A stretch of 22,798 nt of DNA, taken from a virus. The number at the start of each line of letters is the position of its first letter. Positions within the stretch are counted from its first letter, which is position 1. The notes under the pieces were generated by a model. The model made no database searches and was not told the DNA's origin. It saw only the letters and a list, made by a program, of their open reading frames with translations. Shown one piece after another: positions 1 to 4,983 of the stretch. A program made the translations under genes and the position numbers. The stretch covers positions 1 to 22,798 of the IMG/VR virus record IMGVR_UViG_3300037071_001544. The stretch is one strand, 5' to 3'.

Positions 1-47
1 TGCAGGATGGCCTCATTGTAAGGCCCATCAACGAACCGGGCCCTCAT
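1..47 (-). CDS. Partial small gene running off the left edge
   Basis: An ATG at 47-45 overlaps the TGA of the upstream gene as ATGA, and a purine-rich GGGGGAA run sits just upstream as a possible ribosome binding site. The visible product is the 15-residue start MRARFVDGPYNEAIL. The 'RFV(D/G)GP' opening resembles the start of small hypothetical proteins that are frequent in actinobacterial phages, but this is recollection and not a functional assignment. The overlap implies translational coupling to the 44-514 gene. The rest of the gene is outside the window. Confidence 0.5.
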   Translation of the reverse strand, partial: MRARFVDGPYNEAIL

Positions 48-514
48 TGTTTCCCCCGGACGGGAGCGTAGTGCTGGCGGACATAGGCGATGAACAGCTC
101 AGTGTCGGTAGTCGAGTGTGGGCATTCACTGAAGTCAGAACCGCAGATCACGCAGGGATCAGACAGGCTGTGTCGGTTCGAACGCACGCGGGCAACCTGA
201 CGAGGGGTAATCTCACCCCAGGACTTGGGCCCACTTTGATTGAGTGCCGTGGTGCCCATGGGAGGTTCGACTGTGGGGGTGTTGTTGCGACGGTGCTCCT
301 GTCGCTGGTGCTCCTCCCAGGTAACCCAAGCACTGTTCGTCGTCTCGACGATACGCACATGCACAACGGGCCAATAGGCCTTGGGTACACCCAATCCTTT
401 GAGGTGCCGGCACAGTTTGTCGAACCGTTGGAAGAACGCGGGGGAGCTGTCCATTTCATCCCACACCCAGGTGTCGTCAGGCCATGCAGCGCGGTACTCG
501 TGGTGTGTGCTCAC
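44..514 (-). CDS. Hypothetical protein with a Cys/His cluster
   Basis: This is a 156-residue protein of unknown function. It starts with a GTG that overlaps the stop of the upstream HTH gene as GTGA, which is typical of coupled phage genes. The N-terminal half is rich in aromatic and charged residues. Near the C-terminus C121, C124, C131 and H133 form a CxxC-x6-CxH arrangement that could bind a zinc ion. The segment around residues 75-105 is Pro/Asn/Thr-rich and probably flexible. It lies in the leftward small-gene operon with 511-894. I do not recognise the family; a small zinc-finger-like regulatory or nucleic-acid-binding role is only inference. That it is a real gene is supported by the two 4-base overlaps. 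Confidence 0.65.
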   Translation of the reverse strand: MSTHHEYRAAWPDDTWVWDEMDSSPAFFQRFDKLCRHLKGLGVPKAYWPVVHVRIVETTNSAWVTWEEHQRQEHRRNNTPTVEPPMGTTALNQSGPKSWGEITPRQVARVRSNRHSLSDPCVICGSDFSECPHSTTDTELFIAYVRQHYAPVRGKQ

Positions 515-894
515 GCGTCGACCTCTTCATCAACATACTGCGGCTTGGGCAGAACGCCACATTCGCGCATACGCTTGTCAAGCCGCGCCTGACGTTCGTG
601 CCGGCGACGGAGTACGTCGGCTTTGAGTTCGGGATTCTTGCTCACCTGGTACATCTGATCAACCGTGATGCCGGGATCCTGGTCCAGGTAATCGAGCGGA
701 TCAACCGAAGGCTTTGCGGGCTTCGACTTGTGCCACTTGTGGAACTGAATGTTCAGGGACTTGACTTCTTCTTCGGTGAACATGTAACGTCCGCCGATAC
801 CTGCGTTGTGCCAGGAGTCGTTGTCGCGCAAGAAACGCCTGAGAAGTCGCGGGGTTGTGTCAATTGCTGCGGCTGCCTCAATAGATGAGTACAT
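511..894 (-). CDS. Small HTH (excise/MerR-like) DNA-binding protein
   Basis: The product has 127 residues. Residues 3-48 look like the short winged helix-turn-helix of actinophage DNA-binding proteins: an 'EAAAAIDTTPRLLRRFLR' helix pair, then a GxGGRYxFTEEEV wing at 33-44. The middle (55-85) is Pro/Asp-rich and the C-terminal part (90-112) is a very basic helix (RRRHERQARLDKRMR). The ATG at 894 is preceded at a good distance by AAAGGA. A candidate promoter with a palindrome over its -10 box lies directly upstream (931-970), so autoregulation is plausible but untested. The next gene overlaps by GTGA. It could be a transcription regulator, an excisionase-like factor or a nucleoid-type protein; the sequence does not decide. 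Confidence 0.72.
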   Translation of the reverse strand: MYSSIEAAAAIDTTPRLLRRFLRDNDSWHNAGIGGRYMFTEEEVKSLNIQFHKWHKSKPAKPSVDPLDYLDQDPGITVDQMYQVSKNPELKADVLRRRHERQARLDKRMRECGVLPKPQYVDEEVDA

Positions 895-930
895 TTATAT
901 AATCCTTTGCGGGAATTACTGCGGTGAATG

Positions 931-950
931 TGTGTGGTGAACTCTACACA
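931..950. promoter_or_regulatory. Interrupted palindrome, candidate operator
   Basis: The plus strand reads TGTGTGG, six bases, then CTACACA. The half-sites match at 6 of 7 positions. The site covers the proposed -10 hexamer (TAGAGT on the minus strand, 941-946), the classical position for a repressor operator. The downstream gene encodes an HTH protein. The function is inferred; a short RNA stem is an alternative. Confidence 0.35.
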
Positions 951-970
951 ATAAGTATTACCTAAGTCAA
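941..970 (-). promoter_or_regulatory. Candidate sigma70-type promoter of the HTH gene
   Basis: On the minus strand TTGACT (965-970, 5/6 to consensus) is followed by an 18-base spacer and TAGAGT (941-946, 4/6). Transcription would begin near 934, giving a leader of about 40 bases with the AAAGGA ribosome binding site of the 511-894 gene. The -35 box lies just after the stop of the 979 gene, so it would allow separate expression of the left-end genes. Confidence 0.4.
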
Positions 971-978
971 ACGGGTTG

Positions 979-1263
979 CTAGAGTTCGTACTCCTGGTCA
1001 AGATCTTCCTTGACGATGGCGTAAAGTTCGTCTGGTGAGTCATCATCTACCTCGTAGTGAAGGTCTAAGAAATCGTTTGGATCTTCGCCATTATCCACGT
1101 ACACCTGGATGCATGGCTTGCCATGTTCGTCGATGTATGCCTTGCAGTCGAAGTCCAATCCCGCGGACGAAAGACGTTTCTCGAGAAGCAGTTTCACTCC
1201 CCGAGCTAATCCTTCCGGAATTGGTGGCGCTTTGTGCGCGTTGGATAGTTCCTCAACCATCAT
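979..1263 (-). CDS. Small acidic hypothetical protein
   Basis: A 94-residue protein with a strongly acidic C-terminal half (NGEDPND, EVDDDSPDEL, EDLDQEYEL). The N-terminal part (residues 1-36) is Pro/Lys/Leu-containing and probably helical. Residues 38-70 have an alternating pattern (CKAYIDEHGKPCIQVYVDN) that suggests two or three beta strands. Two adjacent ATGs (1263 and 1260) are possible starts; AAGGGG lies 4 bases before the first and 7 before the second, so the second is spaced better. I do not recognise the family. The charge and size would suit a protein-protein interaction or DNA-mimic role, but this is speculation. It is flanked by an upstream promoter/terminator region and a gap of about 80 bases downstream. 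Confidence 0.65.
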   Translation of the reverse strand: MMVEELSNAHKAPPIPEGLARGVKLLLEKRLSSAGLDFDCKAYIDEHGKPCIQVYVDNGEDPNDFLDLHYEVDDDSPDELYAIVKEDLDQEYEL

Positions 1264-1315
1264 GTGTCCCCTTCATGCTTTCAATGCATACCCAGCGTAT
1301 GTAATTGATACATTC

Positions 1316-1345
1316 ATATTACATCATGGAAAATACATGTAGCAA
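1316..1345 (-). promoter_or_regulatory. Weak candidate promoter for the 979-1263 gene
   Basis: On the minus strand TTGCTA (1340-1345, 4/6) and TAATAT (1316-1321, 4/6) are separated by 18 bases in an AT-rich stretch just downstream of the terminator hairpin at 1353-1393. The position fits a new transcript that starts after the histone-like gene has been terminated. Confidence 0.3.
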
Positions 1346-1352
1346 CTCTGTA

Positions 1353-1393
1353 GAAAGACCCGTGATTCGGGGGGAATGAATCACGGGCCTTTC
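1353..1393. terminator. Hairpin terminator after the histone-like gene
   Basis: CCCGTGATTC (1359-1368) pairs perfectly with GAATCACGGG (1378-1387) around a 9-base loop. After one mismatch the stem continues as AAAG/CTTT. The 3' T run is short on either strand, so it may be a moderate, bidirectional terminator. It is the main feature of the 1264-1503 gap; the rest of that gap (about 1394-1503) shows nothing I can name. Confidence 0.65.
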
Positions 1394-1503
1394 ATCCTGG
1401 GGCGGGTCTCAAGCACCCCAAGCTGTTCGTGCAGGGCAGGGAGGAGATGCGCTTTAGTTCCTTGATCCCCGTTTACCCGACGCCCAACGGAGCCTGCACG
1501 AAG

Positions 1504-1989
1504 TTAGATGTCGTCGTCGATTTCGAGGTCGTCGTCGTCTTCCTCTTCGACCTCAACGACTTTCTTCGAACGGGCTTTCTTGGCCGGCGCTGCCTTGGCC
1601 TTGCCCTTCGAGGCGGCACGCTGTTCCTTCAGCGCGTCGAGTCGTTCCTGCTTGGCCTTCTCGCCGGCGCCGGACTTGACGGCCTTGACGATGGCGACGA
1701 CCTGCGGGTCCTTGGCGCCCTTGGGGAAGTTGTAGCGCTGGCGGCCTTCGGAGTCGCGTTCGAGTACGCCGTCCTTGGTGAGCTTGCGCAGGAGGATGCG
1801 CAGCGCGGAGGCGGAGTACGACGTGCCGGCCTGGGTGTTGACGTGTTCGACGAGCCAGGCGGAGCCGTACTCGATGGATTCGCGGGGGGCCTTGACGGGC
1901 GGTGCGGCAGCAGCCTTTGCCTTGGCCGGCGTAGCCTTGGCGGCCTTTGCCGGTGCCTTCGTTGCGGTTGCAGTCTTGCGAGTTGCCAT
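1504..1989 (-). CDS. Histone-H1-like Lys/Ala-rich winged-helix protein
   Basis: The product has 161 residues in three parts. Residues 1-36 are an Ala/Lys/Thr/Pro-rich basic tail. Residues 37-107 form a compact domain (YGSAWLVEHVN, then LRILLRKLTKDGVL and a RQRYNF strand) that reads as a winged helix. Residues 108-145 are again Lys/Ala-rich, and the end (145-161) is an acidic Asp/Glu tail. This make-up is that of a DNA-compacting or nucleoid-associated protein; similar proteins occur in actinophages. AAGGAG lies 9 bases before the second ATG (1989) but directly abuts the first (1998), so I chose the second. It has its own candidate promoter (2057-2065) and a downstream hairpin, so it is probably monocistronic. 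Target and role (genome packing or host chromatin control) are unknown. Confidence 0.8.
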   Translation of the reverse strand: MATRKTATATKAPAKAAKATPAKAKAAAAPPVKAPRESIEYGSAWLVEHVNTQAGTSYSASALRILLRKLTKDGVLERDSEGRQRYNFPKGAKDPQVVAIVKAVKSGAGEKAKQERLDALKEQRAASKGKAKAAPAKKARSKKVVEVEEEDDDDLEIDDDI

Positions 1990-2056
1990 GTCGGTCATCT
2001 CCTTGTTGGTGGGTGTTTGCTTCGTGTGAAGCGTTGTTTCAAAGCGTTACGTCTAA

Positions 2057-2077
2057 ACTATAACACAGACTTTGTGT
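2057..2077 (-). promoter_or_regulatory. Candidate extended -10 promoter with upstream palindrome
   Basis: On the minus strand TGT-TATAGT (2057-2065) is an extended -10 element with a 5/6 hexamer. No good -35 box is seen, which extended -10 promoters tolerate. A perfect 5-base inverted repeat ACACA-n5-TGTGT (2063-2077) adjoins it and may be an operator. The leader would be about 60 bases and contains a small GCTTC/GAAGC hairpin before the AAGGAG site of the histone-like gene. Confidence 0.45.
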
Positions 2078-2098
2078 GTCGCGCAGAGGTGAGAGTGG

Positions 2099-2443
2099 CT
2101 ATTTCCCGTGCGCCATGGCGCTGTCGGTTGGTAGCCATTTGGTCAGTAACGTGAACTCGACTGTTCCTCTATCACCCACACGGGCCCAGCAGTCGTCTTC
2201 GTTGTCGGATTCGATGTACACCACACCGTCGATAGTCCCCCGGTATCGCACGGCCATACCCGCGAGTGCGTCACGTAGTTCCACAACAAGTTTCTTGAGG
2301 AGTGCGTGGCGCACAAGCAGGTTCCTTCGATCAGCGGCGTTCAGCTTGTGCCCCTGTGAAAGGAGGTACGTTGGGATGTTGCGAGCTTCTTCATCCCAGC
2401 GTGACATAAGATCAAACAGATCTTCTGGCGTTTGTGCGTTCAT
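2099..2443 (-). CDS. Hypothetical protein, probably leaderless mRNA
   Basis: A 114-residue protein of unknown function. Residues 1-62 are helical and charged (SRWDEEARNIPTYLL, RRNLLVRHALLKKLVVELRDAL). Residues 63-105 look like a small beta sheet (MAVRYRGTIDGVVYIES, TVEFTLL). No Shine-Dalgarno sequence precedes the ATG at 2443, and an in-frame TGA lies seven codons upstream, so no earlier start is possible. A CATGAT hexamer ends six bases before the ATG, with TTGTGC 17 bases further up, so the transcript could begin at or next to the start codon; leaderless genes are common in Actinobacteria. It is the first gene behind the late-operon terminator. I do not recognise the family. Confidence 0.65.
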   Translation of the reverse strand: MNAQTPEDLFDLMSRWDEEARNIPTYLLSQGHKLNAADRRNLLVRHALLKKLVVELRDALAGMAVRYRGTIDGVVYIESDNEDDCWARVGDRGTVEFTLLTKWLPTDSAMAHGK

Positions 2444-2449
2444 ATAACG

Positions 2450-2478
2450 ATCATGTCACATGGTCTTTACGGGCACAA
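2450..2478 (-). promoter_or_regulatory. Weak candidate promoter for a leaderless gene
   Basis: On the minus strand TTGTGC is followed by 17 bases and CATGAT (4/6 to TATAAT), ending six bases before the ATG of the 2099-2443 gene. The boxes are weak; the argument rests on their position and on the missing ribosome binding site. Confidence 0.28.
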
Positions 2479-2592
2479 CGCATATTGATTCTTTTTTGAA
2501 ATCCTCTTTCCCACGGGGTTAGTACTCGCCCGCACCGTACCTCCGAGATACCCCCGCTTTGCTGCGAAGCTTGCAACACGCGGGAGGGCTAG

Positions 2593-2614
2593 ATGTGATT
2601 TTTATACATGTGAT
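2593..2614. repeat. Direct repeat ATGTGAT around an AT-rich box
   Basis: The heptamer ATGTGAT occurs at 2593-2599 and 2608-2614, a 15-base period, flanking TTTTATAC (TATAAA on the minus strand at 2601-2606). It lies in the gene-free stretch 2444-2771. It could be a -10 box between tandem regulator sites, but no matching -35 is evident. The same gap holds an imperfect CCCGC/GCGGG stem at about 2551-2583 and the terminator at 2705-2750; I see nothing else in it. Confidence 0.3.
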
Positions 2615-2704
2615 ACGATTACGTTCGTCTTCGATTGAAGTATCGTTCACAACACAGCACCGCAGGCACGGTAGGGCATAACCCCTCGCATCTGACGCAC
2701 CCAC

Positions 2705-2750
2705 TAAAAAAGGCCCCCAGCTGAATTATCAACCGGGGGCCTCTTTTATT
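2705..2750. terminator. Bidirectional intrinsic terminator of the late operon
   Basis: AGGCCCCC (2711-2718) pairs with GGGGGCCT (2735-2742) around a 16-base loop. On the minus strand the stem is followed by TTTTTT; on the plus strand by CTTTTATTT. It sits about 30 bases past the stop of the second holin-like gene, so it ends the leftward structural and lysis transcript. Confidence 0.85.
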
Positions 2751-2771
2751 TACGCGTATTTAATTGTGTAT

Positions 2772-3068
2772 TTATTTATTCAATTCAAGCAACGGCGATT
2801 CGGCTGCCGTCGGTACCTTGGGCTGCTTCGCGTAACGCAGGAAGAACGATGCGACAGCAGCGAGGATCGACTTGACGATCAGGACCAGCAACGTCCACCA
2901 GAAGGCGGATGTGAACGGGTCGGACTCGAGCATCAGCTGCTGCATGCCCAGGCCGATTGCCAGCAGCAGGTCAACGCCTACCGCCGCATAGAACGTGCGC
3001 CATGCGCGGTCGAGTGCATCAAGGAGCTTGATGCTGCTCGCAGCCGGAGGTGCTTCATGGTCTGCCAT
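2772..3068 (-). CDS. Holin-like protein with two membrane segments
   Basis: The product has 98 residues. Two hydrophobic segments are visible, about 26-44 and 56-78, separated by a short acidic turn (LESDPFTS). The N-terminus is polar and the C-terminus is a short tail. This is the size and layout of class II holins, which form the membrane holes that release endolysin. AAGGAG lies 7 bases before the ATG at 3068. It is the last gene of the late operon, just before the terminator and two genes after the endolysin. Its start lies inside the frame of the 2978-3229 gene. The assignment rests on topology and position, since holins share little sequence. Confidence 0.72.
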   Translation of the reverse strand: MADHEAPPAASSIKLLDALDRAWRTFYAAVGVDLLLAIGLGMQQLMLESDPFTSAFWWTLLVLIVKSILAAVASFFLRYAKQPKVPTAAESPLLELNK

Positions 3069-3229
3069 TTTTTTACTCCTTCATCAATTCGGTTGAGGTC
3101 ACCCCAACGGTGATCTACTGTGACTCTGTGTACGGTTCTCAGCGTGTAGAACAACATGATGCCCATGCCGACCATGAAGCCGGCCTCAGCACTAAGCACG
3201 TAGAAAACCTTCGATGGGATGTCTTTCAT
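2978..3229 (-). CDS. Small one-TM protein, possible second holin or antiholin
   Basis: An 83-residue frame starting 6 bases after the endolysin stop. Residues 8-30 form one membrane segment (VFYVLSAEAGFMVGMGIMLF), followed by a basic/polar part. No strong ribosome binding site is seen; translation may be coupled to the endolysin stop. Its last 91 bases overlap the two-TM holin gene in another frame, and from about residue 54 the protein (HLRLRAASSS...) looks like an out-of-frame by-product. The first 53 residues look selected. Paired small membrane proteins after the lysin gene are common in actinophages, where they act as holin and partner. A different role is possible. Confidence 0.55.
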   Translation of the reverse strand: MKDIPSKVFYVLSAEAGFMVGMGIMLFYTLRTVHRVTVDHRWGDLNRIDEGVKKWQTMKHLRLRAASSSLMHSTAHGARSMRR

Positions 3230-3234
3230 GTTCG

Positions 3235-4692
3235 TTACTTCGTGCGTTCCAGAAACATCTTGATCAACCAGTCGAAGAAGTTCCGCAAGACAGTGCCTTC
3301 ATCAGGCAGTGGAACAACGATTGGCGGCGGGGGTGTCACCGGGACAACGACAGGGTCGGGAACCTTGGGTTCGTCAACCACAATGTCAGCAACCTTGAAG
3401 CGTGCCAGGTCGAACCCCGAGCATTCGGTTGCCATGAATTCCTTGTGCAGATGGTCGTTGAGCTTGCGTCCGTAGAAGTCACGCAGCTCAGCCGCGAGAG
3501 CACGGACGTTCGCCTGAATCTTCAGAGCGAGTTCGGTGTAGGAACCATCAGCGTTCTTTTCATTCGCCAGAGGATCAACCTCTACGCCCACCTTGTCATT
3601 GCCGGCAGGACCCGCATGGAATGCCCGGTCGTTCAGCGACACGCACTGGATGACTCGATCATGCGTCACGATGAAGTGCGGCGACTTGGAGGTGGACACG
3701 TTGCAGAACTCGTTGATCACCGAAGCAATCGACGGCCTGTTCGGAATGTTGTTCCACCAGTGCCACACCACACCCGAGGGGTTCGTCGGAAATTCCTCGC
3801 CGTAGTTGTCCCAGTGTGCAGGGATCTTCTCGACGTTGATATCTCCAACCTTGAAGATGTCTTGCGTGAACTCGTACTTGGGAGCCGTCGGTGTGGGTGG
3901 CGTCACAACTACGGGCGGAGGCGTCGGATCGGCAGGCGTGAAGTTCTGCAGATCGTGAGTGCCCTTGTCACCGAAGCCCGAGGAGTGGAACCAGGTGTCA
4001 GAGTAACGACCCTTGAACCAGAGACGGTTGCCGTCGCCGTACGGGTCGGTGCCCTTGGTCGTGAACCCACCGAAGTCGAACCGGGTGTCAGCAGCCCAGG
4101 ACTTGATCAGCGTGGAGTTGTGATCCGGAGCTGAACGCTGACGGATTTCCACAATGCTGTCACGCTGGAAGCCCATGATGGGAGTGCTGATATCTCCCTG
4201 CGGCTGAACGGCGAGAACGTCCTCCCAGTACAAGGTGCATACCAGTCGGGGGTTCGAGCGTCCATACGTGGAGCTTCGGATGTTGTACTTGTCGAGGAAC
4301 ACTTCGAAGTGGCAGTGCGGACCAGTGGTCCACTTGCCCGTGTTGCCCGACCATGCAACGACTTGGCCTTTCTTGACCTTGTCGCCCGGGTTGAGCTTCG
4401 TCTCGTTGAGGTGGCACATGATCGTGGTCGGCAGACCTTTGCCGTGATTGATGACGAGACAGATGCCTCCGCCTGCAGTCAGCAGCCAGGGGTTGTCAGA
4501 ACCATCAGTCGTGTAGAACCAGCGAGCAGCCTCGACCACACCATCAGCAGGTGCGCGGAGGGGAGTGCCAACTGGCAGTGGTACGTCGATACCAGTGTGC
4601 CCGCCTGCGGGGTTTACGCCCCCGGGCCATGTACCGAACTCTTGACTAGCCACTTTGCCTTTCGGCCAGGGCCAGATGAAATCGTAAGCCAT
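3235..4692 (-). CDS. Endolysin: M23 peptidase plus Amidase_2
   Basis: A 485-residue lysin. Residues 10-140 are an M23 (LytM-like) peptidase with the HxxxD (H32, D36) and HxH (H126, H128) zinc motifs, which would cut peptide cross-bridges. Residues 170-252 look like an SH3-like wall-binding or linker domain (RQRSAP...LWFKGRYSDTWFH). A Pro/Thr linker follows. Residues 285-440 are an Amidase_2/PGRP-type N-acetylmuramoyl-L-alanine amidase with probable zinc ligands H311, H416 and C424 (H-x7-C). After a second Pro/Val linker the protein ends in an amphipathic helix (467-485, LRNFFDWLIKMFLERTK). No signal peptide is present, so release needs the adjacent holins. The ATG at 4692 follows AGGAG; the upstream TAG stop lies within this ribosome binding site. 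Confidence 0.93.
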   Translation of the reverse strand: MAYDFIWPWPKGKVASQEFGTWPGGVNPAGGHTGIDVPLPVGTPLRAPADGVVEAARWFYTTDGSDNPWLLTAGGGICLVINHGKGLPTTIMCHLNETKLNPGDKVKKGQVVAWSGNTGKWTTGPHCHFEVFLDKYNIRSSTYGRSNPRLVCTLYWEDVLAVQPQGDISTPIMGFQRDSIVEIRQRSAPDHNSTLIKSWAADTRFDFGGFTTKGTDPYGDGNRLWFKGRYSDTWFHSSGFGDKGTHDLQNFTPADPTPPPVVVTPPTPTAPKYEFTQDIFKVGDINVEKIPAHWDNYGEEFPTNPSGVVWHWWNNIPNRPSIASVINEFCNVSTSKSPHFIVTHDRVIQCVSLNDRAFHAGPAGNDKVGVEVDPLANEKNADGSYTELALKIQANVRALAAELRDFYGRKLNDHLHKEFMATECSGFDLARFKVADIVVDEPKVPDPVVVPVTPPPPIVVPLPDEGTVLRNFFDWLIKMFLERTK

Positions 4693-4701
4693 GCCTTGCT
4701 C

Positions 4702-4983
4702 CTAAACTATGCGGATGAATCCCGCATGGACAAGCGGCGATTCGGGGTAAGCCTGAAGACGAACCCCGACATGCCAGTAGCCTCGAGTGAGCCCTTCGGT
4801 GAAGAACCCAATCTGGCCATCCAGCGTAGCCACGTCCTGGGGCAGTGCGTCGAGAAACGCCTCACCCTTTGGAACGATGACGTACTGGACTCCAGTGGTC
4901 ACAGGAGTAACCACCTCATCAACCGTCTTAGTCACAATGATTGGCTGGAACTCATTCGAGCCGAATATGTAAGCGTTGGTCAT
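4702..4983 (-). CDS. Small hypothetical, probably structural protein
   Basis: A 93-residue, mostly beta protein (QPIIVTKTVDEVVTPV, GVQYVIVPKG, WHVGVRLQAYPESPLVHAGFIRIV). It starts at an ATG that shares a base with the stop of the big repeat fibre gene (TAATG), with AGGAGAG eight bases upstream. It ends 10 bases before the endolysin. The pattern and position suggest a small virion or tail-tip accessory protein, but I do not recognise the family. Confidence 0.6.
   Translation of the reverse strand: MTNAYIFGSNEFQPIIVTKTVDEVVTPVTTGVQYVIVPKGEAFLDALPQDVATLDGQIGFFTEGLTRGYWHVGVRLQAYPESPLVHAGFIRIV

Noticed and set aside
1429-2154. Plus-strand frame of 241 residues opposite the histone-like gene
   Set aside because: Its Leu/Gly/Val/Arg-rich sequence is the antisense of Lys/Ala codons; a promoter and ribosome binding site exist only for the minus strand.
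2519-2704. 61-residue minus-strand frame in the gap, with CLRCC
   Set aside because: It has no ribosome binding site, no credible composition, and lies across promoter-like and stem elements directly after the terminator.
2640-2704. Possible tRNA in the gap
   Set aside because: No acceptor, D or T-psi-C arm could be folded; the GGTT-like fragments are isolated.
3214-4134. Plus-strand frame of 306 residues opposite the endolysin
   Set aside because: The minus strand shows intact zinc motifs of two lysin domains; the plus frame has no recognisable domain.
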